Numbered from the stretch's first letter, positions 49,501-63,345 are shown. The stretch: DNA of 64,000 bases from Trichobilharzia regenti (GCA_944472135.2 CALYDD020000398.1:62001-126000), one strand, 5' to 3'. Numbers and translations are program-made. The notes: generated from the sequence alone by a model not told the origin.

Positions 49501-49784
49501 ACACTCCGAAGAAAACTTGAACAGGAAGTGACCAGCTGGAAGTCACCTTCGAGAGTGACATTGAGGAGATGAAATTCTATGAGAAGTCTTTTAGTAGCTG
49601 AAGAGAACTGGGGACAACAGAGGGAAACGCAGATGTGCTCCTAAATTCCTGTGTTCCACTCCGAACTCCGATGGATAATAACTGAAATATTCTTATTTAC
49701 TGTTAGGCGTAATCGTAGTCTCCATTGGTCGATTCCCTTACTGAGCTGGATTGGTTGATCTATATTGACATGATTTATCCCACT
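46561..49784. repeat. Right arm, sparsely conserved part
   Basis: At 47,940-48,060 the sequence matches the reverse complement of 10,300-10,445 (CCACTTACAGGACAGAGCTGAAA and GAATTCAAATTGTATTA blocks), as expected if the inverted arm is continuous between 46.5 and 49.9 kb. Other parts are too diverged for me to align by eye. No host gene is recognised, and the longest frames (47,657-47,915 on both strands) are shadows of each other. Confidence 0.55.
47600..47665 (-). other. Possible tRNA-derived short element head
   Basis: On the minus strand there is an A-box-like TAGTGGCAGGATGCTCACC (47,641-47,659) and a B-box-like GGAATTCGATTTC (about 47,608-47,620) at suitable spacing, with a CC-rich middle. 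No full cloverleaf was drawn. It is similar in layout to the better element at 63.1 kb. Confidence 0.4.
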
Positions 49785-49870
49785 ACAGATGCTTCAACTA
49801 TGTCTGTGGATTGACACAATGTTATGTGATTGATGACGACCAGCAGTGGACTCGGTGATGAGCATTTTGT
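49785..49870 (+). mobile_element. Truncated Smalpha-type repeat, 5' part
   Basis: GATGCTTCAACTATGTCTGTGG followed by a CCAGCAGTGGACTC stretch corresponds to the beginning of the repeat at 32,220-32,300. The B box and the hammerhead are missing. It ends where homology to the inverted arm begins (about 49,871), so it marks a junction in the right arm. Confidence 0.6.
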
Positions 49871-51960
49871 CGAACGAACAACATCCGAACTTAGAGTGAA
49901 ATTTCACCATGACTTTCAAATCAGATGTGGCTTGATTATTCACGGACTGACATTTATTACTTTTAACCAAAACAAAATGTGCATACAATTGTCATTGTGC
50001 GTTAGTCAGTACAGAGGTGTGTTTGGCTCTTACCCTTGAGGCCTTTTAAAAGATATAGAGAATTGGGTAAAGTGCGTAAGGCTTCTGTAACTTATAAACA
50101 TCTAAAAATAAAAGCATGTAGATTAACCCGTTTTTAGTTCATCCATTCACCTTTTGAAATCCTTGTAAACGAACTCCACACACCATCCGAATATACTTCT
50201 TCATTTGTGAATGACATTCCTCATTTCTAATCGCTTACATCCCTGTCTTTAGTTGTTCTATCTGAGTAACTAAGGTTATGCATCAATGAAGGAATTCAGG
50301 TCACACAAAACATCATTCATTCAGTGTTTCACAGTTTACCAGTTGCCTATATCTCATCTTAACGCAATGGGAGCATGTTTTTATTTCTGACTTTGTTACT
50401 GAAAGGCATATTCGACGTCGATTTTATATTTTATATGATCCAGTAGAGAAATACCATTTAACTGTACAGATTTGATGCGAAATCCAGCGAAGTGTAATCC
50501 GCTTTGCTAGTTTCAGTCACTTATGATTCATATCAAATGAGTGTTTTTCATTCTCATATTGTGTCTTATCTGTATATCGACAAATTAAATGAATATCGCA
50601 AGCCAAGCATATGGAATATTAATGAGTCAGTTATTCTCACCCGAGGTAGCTGTTGAAGTGAGCGAGAAGAAAGACCATAGAATGAGTTTTGCGATATTTG
50701 TGGAGATACTCTGTTTGATTCAAAAGTTAGACAAGGGTTAGGCCACACAAATTACAAGGGTTCGAGAACTTCTGGCTATAGGAAATGTCCTGACCCATGA
50801 CAGGAACAGTGGCCAGCTGACAAGTCATACGGAGAACTCAATTCCTGCTACACAGAACTCGAAATTATGGGGGGGATCGATCCACAGACACCTTGTTGAT
50901 TACGAGCATTTTCTCCAGGTATTCGAATCATTCAAAATAAAACATGTACTAAAGACACCAAATTTTCCGTAGATTCCAAAATCCGATCGTGATAAGAGCC
51001 GAGGACTGGTGTTTGTAGCGACATTAAACGTGGACTCCAGTTCGGTCGATCAATGATAGATTGGTAGCCAGCAATACGTGGGCGATCCTAGATTCACATC
51101 CCAGGAAGTGCACTCGTTAACCGTGTGTATTTCATTAACTGGCAGAAGGATTATCGCGCACTCCAGTGTATGCTACCTTCAAATATGTAGCGACAATCTG
51201 ATTAGAGAAAATGCAAGCATATTCACCTGGAGGGATCAGTCGTATCATCCAGGAGTCGTTTCAAGTTCCATAGTTGGATTTCTCAAAAAAGATTTTAAGT
51301 GTGTTTTAGTATTGTTGTACGAAGACACCGGCCTAAAAAGACGCTGTGTGCACTATTGTTCTCACTCGTTTTCTGGATGACATGATTTTCTCTACGCAAC
51401 TTTATCATCAAATCAGTTTGACCTTCGAAAATGCTCTAACGACTCCCGAAATTTCAGTTTAGGCAAGCCCAGGATGACTGTGAGTTACAGAATACAACAG
51501 GAAATGTGACTTACATTGCAGGCCTGTAATTGGCTCACAGAATCAGAAAAGCAGACGAGATTAACTATTTTATACTTTTGGCTAAATTCCCTATGACAAT
51601 GAGATAGAAATTCTATTGATGTTCTCAAATTAAGTAAGAGTGTATGCAACAATGTGAACGGAATTCGAAAATCAAAACCTCGAGATTAGATTAATTGACT
51701 GCCCCAAACCTCTCCGTTTGATGGATGACTAAATGACAATGACAAGTTATGTTAGGCGCCAAGTCACTGTCATCACCACCATTGAAAATGAGTGACACAG
51801 TCTCACACCTTCACGAGCGCGGAGGAATATATAAAGTCGAAATATTTTAGTGCATGTAGGTTTGCATGGATAGGATTGATTTCAAATTGAGCAGTGAGTT
51901 GGAGAGAGTTGGAGAATCAGTAGAAAACAGCATGTACTGCTTCGTCATAGTTTGGTGTCC
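49871..51960. repeat. Right arm of the large inverted duplication, outer block
   Basis: The reverse complement matches 5,240-7,489 and then 7,810-7,990 (equivalently 320-500). Good anchors are AAACATCATTCATTCAGT (50,308), AATGAGTGTTTTTCATTCTCATATTGTGTCTT around 50,535-50,567, GAGTCAGTTATTCTCACC (50,624) and GCATGTACTGCTTCGTC (51,928). The plus-strand frame 49,830-50,039 is the counterpart of the minus-strand frames 363-572 and 7,852-8,061, but I see no domain. Confidence 0.8.
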
Positions 51961-54900
51961 TTCGGAACTACATACCCTTGACCTGATCAACAGTGTTAAC
52001 TAGAACCTGTGTTACAAGTGAATTCTGTTGAATACTCGGTCACTCGGAAGGATCATAACAAAATATGATTCCAAACTTCTGATGAATTGTGATGCATAAT
52101 GCACCACCAATAACCGACTTAAGCGTTGAGTACTCCACACATTTGTCTTGATGAAGCACACAAGTGATGAATAACTGTGCAATTAGTTGTATGCTGTCTA
52201 AGTAGGACAGCAACTAAGTCCCACATAGAATACAAATATGTCATTTACTGTCAATACAGATTATTGAATCATTACCGGACGAGCATATCCACTCTACTGC
52301 ATAATCCACGCAGTTTCGTCCCAGCCTGAGGCTCTTTAATTTCGCACACACACACATTATTGGATGCATTAGAGATGATACAGTGTCTCACTGCTGACCA
52401 TTCAGCTACTGGGTGGGGATATATGCATTGTTACATAATTCTTCAGCATTCGGATGTGATCGGTTAAAATAAACAGAGAGAGGGAAGCTTGTATGAATAA
52501 TGCTGCTCTCTGCGGAAAATCATCAGTCAAGAAGACTGTCAAAGAGAACAGCCGACAGTTGAATCATCATCAGTACAGTTCAGCCGATCGTATGGATTAA
52601 ATAAAAAGTCATTTGCACTGAAAGTGATTTACAGGTGATTCAAGCAGTGTTGCGGTTCAGTTAACTCCAGACTGATATTAGGAAACTTATTTGAAGTACT
52701 TGGTTTGAAAATTGTCAGAATATCTCGTCAGATGTGAGACAGTAATGTGTGGGATTCACATGACAGTTGACTGAACAGTAATATTGATTAGATTTCGATA
52801 GTGAAATGCATGATGACACTCAATTGACCACTACTATTCTCAGTGTAACTCACTCTGGTACTCTGAGCTCACAGACATTTTTAGTAAACAAGATGGATTT
52901 ACGTCGGTGAGAACTTTATCCTCATAATAAATACATCATGCATTTATCACCTATAACTAATGTGATTCGTTGTACAGTGTTCAGCGTCTGATATTGTCTC
53001 ATCATGTTCGATATAAAGTCTCACACTCAACAGTCAATGGATTAGGCAGGCTATATATGCTCAATTCTAACGATAACTTCAAAGGTAAATGTCATCAACT
53101 TACTGTATTAGACTAGGAGAAAAACAGAAAGAACATTGGTAAATTTATATTAGACTTGCGAAGTAAGGAATAAGAGTGTGACCTTCATTATGGGTGTTGT
53201 CAGATGTAAAGATTATAAGATTTTGGGGAGACGAATGGCGTGAAATGACAGCCTTCCACTTGCCACAGAAATTTCTATAATTTCATTTCAGGTCTTCTTG
53301 GAGATAACACAGTTCAGTGTATTTATGATTTAACTGTATGCGATGGCTTATTTCATCAAATAAAATATTGTATGTATGATCTATACACCACCAACTATAC
53401 AGAATCCTACACCTATAATGAATAAAAGATGCGTGAATCTGTTTTATTTCGCCTGTATTTCCTGTTGTGTTATGTTTATGTCAGTCACTGGTACTCATCA
53501 CTAATTGAGTGTTTCGAGGTGGCCACGTATTACGGTGGAAGGCGTTTGCAACGACAGCCGACCAGTGATTACCGTCTCTCTATACCTGTGGTGTTACTTT
53601 CCATCGCATAATTCACATTACACTTGGCAACATATTCTGTGTGCCTCCGGATTACAGCTTTGTTCATTTATTCATCGAGCTGAATGCACAAATCTAATAC
53701 CCCAGTTAAACTTCTCCACTGCGTTGAATGATATTAGTGGCTGTGATTATGACAACTTGTCTCTTTCCTCACCACCCTCTTTCGTGAAAAAGTGATTGTA
53801 CATGAATTTTAGGGGGGAGGGGGGAAATGACTTTACCGAACTGCTTGTCTTCATCTTTTCATTACTGCTTGAGTGGCGATTATTCAGGAATAATTATATT
53901 TGCTAATACTAAATAATACATGAGAAGGGATGAAAAGTGGAGTTGTGTTTGATAAGCTTGTCACTGAATCGCCGTGCATATTCATTTTGAATGAGAATTA
54001 TCTTCAGAAGGTATAACTAGTGAGCCTGGCACTTCAGACCTGAAGGTGAGTGGGACAGCAGTAGCGAAGGAGAGCATTCTTCAGTTACTAACAGCATCAT
54101 GGTAGTGACTTTTCCTAGCTCTTCTGCTTCTCTCAGACTATCACGCGATATCTCATTTCCCATCATTTCTGTATGCGTTTCCATCGCCAATCGCTTATCA
54201 AATGAATTGAGTGAAAACGTCACCCCGTAATCCTTGTTCAACTAGTCTAGTTCACGTGTTTGCTAGATTTCCAGCTGATCGTAAGCCCGGGAGAAGGAGG
54301 AGGGCATGTCGTGGGCCAACCCACCCTGCCTGAATAGACATTTGAATGAAATCACTCACTTCCTTTGCTGTTCCAGCCAGACAAAGAAGCCTTAACCTAA
54401 AACGACATGAATTCGGCTGTCGAAACCAGAGTGTGAAGGGCGGGTGAGACCTTCGTTAACCAGGAATCAGTTCGGAAATCTGCTGAACTCAGGATGCAGA
54501 TCCAAATTAGGATGTCCAACAGTGAAGTCAAGGCTTTCCCTCTGTAGAATTAAGACACGTGACATGCCACGAAAAGCATTTCTAACAGGCTTCAGACTTT
54601 TCTCCAACATCGGCCTTCACTCGACACTGAAGATGACAAAGACAGCCGGAAGCAATTGAATTCAGTGAACTCCTGAAATCAACCATTAGGGAACGTGTTG
54701 GTAAGCCAATATACTGAAGGAAATTGAGTTGTAGAGGGTAGACACTGTGGAGGCAAGTGGCTGTTAGTGCACACCAAGCCATCACTCAAGTGGAAACCGG
54801 ATGAGAAAGGATAGGCCGAGTGCCGATACGAGAGTGATGTGAAGAGGATCGTTTGGTGGGGAGATGAAAAGTAATGGTCGATTCTGGAGCCAACTAGAAA

Positions 54901-55420
54901 GAACATCAGGGGAAAGAGTGACAGGGAGATGTACAATCAAAGCCTAATGTTCTATTTTGAAACCATGAGAAAATTAATGAGAGTTATCACTCTTCAAAAC
55001 CTTCCCATTGTGTGATCATTAGTACCACCTCATATGTTCATAACACTTCATCTCTCTCATTACTGTCGTCTGTAGTGGAGAGAATTGAGTGTATTTAAAA
55101 GCGACTGTACAGCTGAAGGGAATAATGCAATTGTCGAAAAGAAGACGCTCCCCACTGAAATGCCTGTCTCGTTTCCATTTTACAAGTCTCAGAGAATCAG
55201 GTCACATGGCATGATGGCTAGATGCATCACGTGCTGATAAAGAAGATTTGAATGTGAACAGATATCGAAATTGGAATCAGCAAGATAACTTTCTACGTTC
55301 AAAAAATCATTCGCCGTACACTTTACATGTGCATCTGAACACCTGGAGACTGGTTTTGTGTAAAGGTTTTATATGGGACTGATAGACTACTACCGATGTA
55401 GGCGACGGGTGACGACTGAA
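51961..55420. other. Gene-free stretch
   Basis: I recognise neither genes nor repeat partners. Short overlapping frames (53,429-53,795, 54,444-54,936) are unassigned. A G-rich run is at 53,811-53,824. Confidence 0.4.
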
Positions 55421-55429
55421 GATGAAGTT

Positions 55430-55490
55430 TAGATGGGATTCGAACAAATCGCTACTCGATCAGCTCAGCTACAAGACCGGTCAACTCACT
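55430..55490 (-). other. Possible tRNA-like promoter sequence
   Basis: On the minus strand TAGCTGAGCTGATCGAGTAG (A-box-like) is followed closely by TTGTTCGAATCCC (B-box-like). The spacing between boxes is shorter than in ordinary tRNAs, so this is a weak candidate for a tRNA-derived short element. Confidence 0.3.
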
Positions 55491-58400
55491 ATCACAAATT
55501 TGATGACTGGCTTTTCTCAACGTGATGCTGAGAAGTTGTCATTGTTATTACAGACTTGGAAAGGAATTTGACTTATAGTTTCATTCAACAACCTGACTCC
55601 GTCAGATGATTGACTCTTACACTTATAAAGCTCTTTAGTATATTTAGAGGCGCGAAAATCTCGATGTGATATTTCTCTTTGTTCTGGAAAACCAAATAAA
55701 TAGAAATGTGACTATTGGTGACGGTGTGGCAGCGTCTTTTGATATTAAATACTCCTTCGCTTTTCTTATTGACATCAATATCCTATTGTGATTGTTGAGT
55801 ATACCTTCAACCATATTCAAAGTGTAGATATATTTTTATCACTGTGAGTTAACTTTCTCGCTGAGTAATTTTCATTCCGCCGAAATTATTCACTTTCAAG
55901 CACATCCACCAAAAATGAGAAACAATGACTACAACTTACCTATACGATCTGACAAAGTGCACAAAGTATAATACAAAGTTTACAGTGTCATTCACTGAAG
56001 ACACGCTGTTAGCGAGTTTTGAGGTGACTAAATTCGACTGACTTTAAGACAGATTTAGTCACGAAATGAAATCACACACAGAATAGATGGAAATGTGTGA
56101 ATTTTACGCAGGGATTTGTAACTTTCCCCAATGAACAGTCATAATTCACCAGGAGGGAACTTATCCAGTGACTGAGTAATCAGTCGACTCTCCACATAAG
56201 CTGTTGGTCACGCTTCAGATGCGTGTTGGAGCTGTGAGTGTGCACTGACATGAAGTATAGAACCTGTATGAAACGGTTATCCAGTGCTCTCTGATTTTCA
56301 CTGGTTCCCTATGCGATATCACCTTGTGATTATATAACTTCTCGTAAAATATTTTGTATGCCACGTGACAGGTCTGGGTTTGATTCCTTGTCAACGCACT
56401 CATCCAGTTTTCTAGTTAACAATGAGCCCGTGATAGAGATAAGGTCGTTATGATGTCACCTCGTACGAATACGAATCTTTGATTGTCTATAACAAGTATT
56501 TGACGATTTCCCAGTTAAATATTCTTCGATCTGAAACCACCAAATCTCAGAAGCATCACAGAGTAGGGTTGGAAAAGTGCATTTCCAAAACAGGCAACTG
56601 AAGAAGTGACCAAGAATACAAAAATGCATGACACATAGTGATCGAATTACGAAACTTACTCAGTAGGCGTTAAAAGACTGCGATATTCTAATTGGTTGAG
56701 GTACCTCTCATGAGACAGTAGACAGACAGACTGGCGGAATGATGCGACGAATTGTGAATACATATCAAAGATTACGCGTAGGACTTCCAGCACACTATGA
56801 AGCCTGTATTCATATGATACTAAAGATTCAATGGCTGACTGGTGAGAGAGGATGAACAAGCAATGCAAAGCAATCAAAAGCCTGTACGCAGAAGAATAAG
56901 TGGACGAATCGAAAAGACACTTGAAGACATTCGAGTAACATCACACACCACGTCCTCGCATCCAATCAACATTGAAAGCAACGTGTCCAAATATGACACG
57001 AAGAAGATGATGTGTGCAGCAAATGAAAGATAGAAGACAGCAGTTTAGCAAGTTAGGAGTGATATCATAGAACTGACTGCAATGTAGATATCCCACTGTC
57101 GCCAAATGTTCTACTCAGCACACAAGCAATGAGGAATAATAGTAATAGTAATAACGCTACTATGAGACTTAAAATGGTAAAAGGACAATAATTAAGTAAC
57201 TGAAGTATTCGATTAGTCATCACTCCGTTATATGTCTGATTAGAAACGGCAGAGGTACCCAAGCATATTTGCACAGGTTTGAATTATCAGCCACCTATGA
57301 CATTACATATATGCTCACATTTACAAGTATAATCATATGGTGGTGCGTAATCAAAAGAATGCACTCTTAATCCGCAACTAAAAGAGAAGATCTAAGCACT
57401 GCTATTCAAACTCCACTCAGTTTCCTCAAGATACTCGAAAGAGTAATCATGATGTATTTACAAAAGCAAGGACAACTTATTACCGAAGGCACAGAGACGT
57501 TCTCGAGGGAAAACTGCTTATATCAGGAAATCCTCATAACAGCAGGAGGAATCTGGATGAAGTCTCGAGAAAATAAAACAACTACTCATACTGTGCCCAA
57601 AGATTTTAGTGAGGATTTCAATGAGATCGATGAAACACCGCTTCTCGTACGTCCAAGGCCCTCTTCTCACAAATCATATTTCCACTGTGAATCTCAAAAC
57701 ACCAAAATCTTCACTAATATGACAACGAAATGTTTAAATGTTCAACACAATCATATGGTAGCGGCAAAAGTACATAAAAAGTCTTTGTGTAGCACTTACG
57801 TGTTTCCGAATTTATCGTTAGGCTGATGAATATGAACAGAATGCAGCAGAAAACAGCCTTCATGTTTGATTTTCCTGTGATGGATGGTTAATTCTACCGA
57901 AGAACACTGACTCCTTTTATACTTTTTCCAAATGACAGAATCGTATGAAAATGAAAGCCCCCGTGGTGTGTGTTCGTGTGTGAATATTTCATTGGTGAGA
58001 ATAGTGTCAGTGTTCTGCCCTATTGAATGGTCCGAAATAAATACAAATATACATCCGAAACTACTTATAAGAAGAAGAAGAAACCTTGGTGTCCCTATGT
58101 CGTTCGCCTGTCGTTTCTCTGTCTGTCAATCTGTCTGTCTGTCCGTGACCACTCTTAACTGTAATGTAATTCAGATACAGTCACATTGAGTTGACCGAGT
58201 GCAGACGACACATTGTGAGAGAGGCGAAGAAGGATGTGATTTGTCTATTCCACCATGTATGTGTGGTGATGGTTATTCATAGGGAACAAGAATTGAGTAG
58301 CAGTTTGTGTTGAACAGGCAGAAGTTGAGAGTTACGGAATACTGAATGGTGCTGAGTGTCGACCTGAGATAGCATATATGAAGAGCTTTAAAGTAGAGCA

Positions 58401-61400
58401 AAGCAAATACTAGATGCTCTTAGAGTTCTGATAGTCTTATGTTCACTGTCACCTCGTACATAGAAGAACCATATTAAACTTGATCAGCTCCAAAGCGAAA
58501 GTTAGGCTGATCTGGTTCTCTTTAAAATGAGGAACTGAATTGTATCATTGAAAAGTCGAGAAAGCCAAGCAAATATTGTGGTAGGAAGTGGATCCACCTT
58601 AATTTGCGTACAACACATCGTGCAGATACGCATCAATCCCAGAACTGTTTCCGACTCCCATGTTCAATATGTCAAAGTCAAGTGAAGTGCGATTCGAAAT
58701 TGAGCTGAATGATGAATTTCACAACGCAGCCAGTACACAATAGGATAAAATGGTGATGAGTGCTTTCGAAAGTATAATGAATCGAAATGTGATTGGATAA
58801 AGTATATGAGAACGCATGATACAGGGGTGGAAGTAATTCTTATTTACTATTATCAATAGCATCATTAATATTCTTCATTTGCATTCGGAGTGAGACATAA
58901 TAACTCACTGGCATATATTCATTCAACCTGGTTCGCCGTTATATTGTTCCAACAGACTGTGCGACTGACCACAATCGCCTTTCACTCTTACTCTTCATAT
59001 CCTCTACTCTGTGTCACACTCAGACACAATAACCCGTAGTTTTTCGCTCGGATTCCATTTAAGAGATAAACTGGCATGTGATATGGCTTGAAGAGTCACT
59101 TAGCATGTGTCCAACCCATTTAAATTTCCCTGTGTATACATCTTAACAGGTTTTTACCTGATAGAGTATCCTATCGATTGCATGTCATTTAAGGCTCTCC
59201 AGTCATCCGATCTTCGGTGTAAAGCGAAGGCAGCCATTGATGGAATTAAAACTGCAACGAGTTCCTGTAGATACTTTTAACGACTCATAAGGAATAGGGT
59301 GATTCACGGATCAAGATAAGATTTATAATGAAAGAAATTGAATAGGAAACGATGTGAATATGAATAGTGTATATTCGGATACCAGTCTCAAAGGAAATAT
59401 GATCATATCATGAAAGAGCTAATGGAAATGCCGGAAAGTACACACGATAAAAGATTCCGCTAGAAAATTTAGAGTCGGTTTCTATGATGTCGCATTTCAC
59501 AATAAATTTAAACTATAAATCCCAAAAATACTCAACAGATATAACTCCTAGTGGCGACTCACCAATTTCTGTGGAGACACAGAAGCATGAACTCTATTAG
59601 ATCAGGAAGACGACAATCCATGTTCTTAACCAAACACATTTTCAAAGCCTCGACGTGAAGTGGGTGTTGACATATCATGAGTGTTTGAAGGAGAATTTAT
59701 CACGCGAAGAAATTAGTTAGAGAATCTCTGAATAACAACAATCATTTGCTCATAACTGTGTTGTGGTAGTTGTAAACAATTTAGCATTGCTCGTCTCCAA
59801 CCATTCAGATGATTCAGACATTCATCAGCAACAGCCCTTGCTCCACCAAGGATAACCGACATAAAACTCAGACATGCAGCAAACTAAACAGCTCAAGGAA
59901 ATCGAGTTGTGCTGGACCCGATTTGAAGAGACTCTCGAGTAGTATCACTTGGCAAGTACGCTAGTGAAACCTAAATAGGCCTAGCGTGAAGCGTATAGCG
60001 CTTGGAGAAGCCAATTGAAAATTTTGTTATAGAAGCCAGTACAATAGAGAGTTCCAAATAAAGACCTCGTGTTTCACTCGGAACGGGAGAAATCAGAACA
60101 AAGTGATTGTGGAGAAATATTGTTTTTCAATATCTGGACACACTTACCCACATAATGACTGTTGAATACTTGCTCGACGATGGCTTTCAGGGGAGGCTAG
60201 AGTGGGTGATTTCTCTTTCTTGAGACTCCTGAACTGTATGCTGACTATGGACCTTTTAGAAGAAACATTACGGTTTATGCTGCGTAAAGGATTTCCATAT
60301 ATTCAATGTATGCATTTATTCGACGTCATACTCAGAGGGAGGTCTTTCCATCAAAATGCTTACTGTTTTAATCCTAAATCATTCCACCGGAATAACGCGA
60401 CAGAATCAATATTATTCCCAGAGACCGAAACGAAGTGGATGCGAAAACCGTGAACGTAAATTCATAAACTGGTAGAGTTTTAGAATCTGATGAGTAAATA
60501 CAGTGAATAAATCCCGATGTTTCTATTGTGAACTGAAGTATCTTTTGGCCAGAATAACACAACCCCAAGATACCTTCAATCTGAAGAGCAATCAGTTGTG
60601 TATGTGACATCCAATTTTCTAACAAGAAATCTCACAAAAACCAATACACTTCAAATCCAATGGCATTAAAAGTTTCGGTGGAAATGAAAGCAGAACCCAG
60701 CCACCACAAACCACTACCGACTAATCACAACGACATTCCCTCTACAAAAGAAGGTTAAGAATTCAATGATTTACAACAAAATATACGAGTCGTCTGATAA
60801 TTGACAACGCTTCTGGGAGTGTTATTTATACGAAAATATTTTTATTTATTGTATATATTATCCTCTGTTCTCTAATCAGAAAATCTGTGCATAATTTGTG
60901 AAAATTTTCTTAGAACAACCAGAGGAATTTGTCAGTTTTATTTTATTTTCTACAAAGTGTTATAGAAAGAACAAAATATTGACTAGCTGACATGACTGAG
61001 ATAGAACAAGCAGGGTATTACAGGTCAGTATGCTCTCTTTGATTTTTCAGTCAAAAAAAATGAATTCAACTGTTGTAACGACGAGAACCGAATGAGTTGT
61101 TGTATTCAAGCAGGCAACCGATGTTTGCGTCCTACTGTTTAGCTGCCAGAAACTCCTTCGAAACCTTTGAAATGATGAAACTCTCCAAAGACAACTAAAT
61201 GATGATTGTTCATCGAAGAATCTCTTTGTCGTTCTATTTGGCCCAGTAAAACTAGAAACTCAAAACTCCGTCCATAGTGCCGTTGGACAGCTACACCAAG
61301 ACAAGTTACCAACTAAGTAGGCACAGAGCAAGTACTGTAGAACAAAATTAGTTAACCGAAATTCAACTGTATGAATAAGCCTTAGAATCGAGTAGAATAT

Positions 61401-62180
61401 TTCCAGCAAGGGAGCATCGGAAACGCTTTCATAAGAATCACACAACAACGATTCACGCACACAGTCAAATATCAGAGTGACATTGATTCATTTAGACGAA
61501 ATCACATCACCTCCGAGTAATATTTAAGATCTACCTGAGCCTCCACAATTTACAATGTATCAACCTCACGTCCTGCTAGAACTTTTGATCGCACATTGTC
61601 GATTATCTCATAGGACGTATCTGATGGAACTAAGTGGCTTGAGTTCACTGAGTGCTCGTGAATCGAGCTACTACTAGTTTCACATTATTCTCTTGCTAGC
61701 TACTCCGGATAACGTTCAGATTCGTGTTTTGAAAGTATGTGCTTTGTGTCACACTGGTGATTCGTCAATACAACCTCGAACTATAAGTACAGAGAAAGTT
61801 CATTCAGTCTGAAGTTCGACCATGAGTGTAATCTTTTGCCTATTCATTCGTTTTTATCTCGAAATAACTGATTCAATGTTACCAAACGTGCAAGGTCTTT
61901 GCGTACAATTTTCCACAATCTTCACACCAGTCAAGTGGACACTATTCTATCAACAACAAGAAAAACAAAATTTTTCCCCATTCACTAACAGTTTCAAACT
62001 TATCAAATTGCAAACTATTTCTTCCACTGTACTGATGACTATTGAATACATTTTCAATTCTAGATTAGAAGCAAATGATGAGTGGATACATCGACAATTC
62101 CAGGCCGCACACCCCCCTTTCTCAATAATAGACTACTGCAGGTCTACTGGTGAATATCAGTTGGTCTGTAAAGCCTATTA
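55491..62180. other. Long stretch without a recognisable gene
   Basis: No known element or host gene is identified. The longest frames are 57,449-57,826 (plus, 125 codons, hydrophilic) and 61,822-62,181 (plus, 119 codons). The second begins with a short hydrophobic stretch (MSVIFCLFIRFYLEI) that could be a weak signal anchor. Neither shows a family motif, and without splice or expression data I do not call them genes. CTGT/TCTG repeats lie at 58,118-58,144, and a GAA run at 58,070-58,083. Confidence 0.4.
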
Positions 62181-62534
62181 AAATGGCCTCAATGAGTAAG
62201 AGAATTTTCTTGACTCAGGTGTCTTTCATTTACCTCCACAATAATTCCGCCTGTATTTAATTCTAGCAGTTGCATAGTCATGATAAAGCAGAAACAAAAA
62301 ATTAAGCAGAATAAAATGGAACCATCATTTGTTCCGTTGGCTTCTCCAATCAGTCGCTTACTGATCTGAGTTATTGTGAAGTATCTCTACAGAAACATTC
62401 GTAACATATTTGCACAGATTATTTACTGGATGACACAGTTTCGATCAAAATTTATTACTGTTCATAATCAAATCAGTTGTAATCACACGACTTTGAAACT
62501 TGAGTTTTTTTTAGTTTTCTTTGTCTCCTCCTAT

Positions 62535-63345
62535 TTGTCGTAGGGGTGGGGGAAATAAATGTATCAGAAAAGGGACCACATTTCAATATATCAGGAGACA
62601 AGCTGAAACCTGAGGATGTCATCCCTAAAATAGAAATAACACCAAGTGGGATAGACAAAACAACGGCTGGTGAAGTACGGGCACAATGTGCGCTTACATG
62701 ATGACGACAAAAATATTGAAAGCCTAAGCTAACAAAACCAGAGATAGAAGCCGTTAAACACTTTAAGAACAACAGGGATATACTGATCACAAAGTCAGAC
62801 AAGGGAAATGCAACAGTAGTATTAGACAAATCAGACTATTTGGACAAGGTAAATACTCACATAGAAACAGGACCATATGAAGAAATTAATAAATCAATAG
62901 ACACAGTTTTGAATAAAGATAAAAAACCCACAGCGGATCTTATACGTCAAATAAAGCCGTTTCTTAGTGAGTCCAAGTTATTTAATTTAGTGCGCGAAAC
63001 TAATAACCCCAGTAGGATATTTTTGATTTACAGCTTGATTCCACACTGTATTTTTGGTACAAGTATGGAATTTTCAGCATGGATATCGGTAGCCCAAATT
63101 TTGCAGGCCGACCATAGATATCAGATGTGCATCGGTGCGGGCTCGAAACCCGGACCATGTGCATGGTCGGCGAGAGTCCTAACCACTGTGTTGTTAAAAT
63201 TCATTAGTCAGTATACACTATTAGGCCTATGGTTGATTTTAGAAATTCACCTACTTATGCATTATCTAAATATGTAGCCATGGTATTAAATCCCCAAAAA
63301 AGCCACTCAAAATCTAGACTAACTAATTCTAATGAACTAAAACAT
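62535..63345 (+). mobile_element. Penelope-like element, reverse transcriptase start
   Basis: Plus-strand translation gives SEKGPHFNISGDKLKPEDV (from about 62,558), then two adjacent stops near 62,700, then DKGNATVVLDKSDYLDKV (about 62,798-62,850). The latter is the characteristic DKG block at the start of Penelope reverse transcriptases. The frame stays open to the SINE insertion near 63,020. Similarity resumes in another frame at about 63,226 with PMVDFRNSPTYALSKYVA, the next conserved block. The element ends near 63,345, where an RTE LINE tail begins. It is inactive because of stops and insertions. Confidence 0.88.
63020..63218 (-). mobile_element. tRNA-derived SINE nested in the Penelope-like element
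   Basis: On the minus strand the head has an A-box-like CAGTGGTTAGGACTCTCG (63,172-63,189) and a B-box-like GGGTTTCGAGCCC (about 63,139-63,151), with a perfect 7-bp hairpin GACCATG/CATGGTC between them (63,153-63,168). The region downstream of the boxes runs to about 63,020. It interrupts Penelope coding sequence between the NNPSR and PMVDF codons. The expected GLPKIHKP-type block of the host element is missing, so the insertion deleted or replaced a few codons. No obvious target duplication was seen. Confidence 0.75.

Noticed and set aside
57449..57826. 125-codon frame as a host gene
   Set aside because: There is no motif, no partner and no visible splice or promoter context. It was kept only as an unassigned frame in the text.
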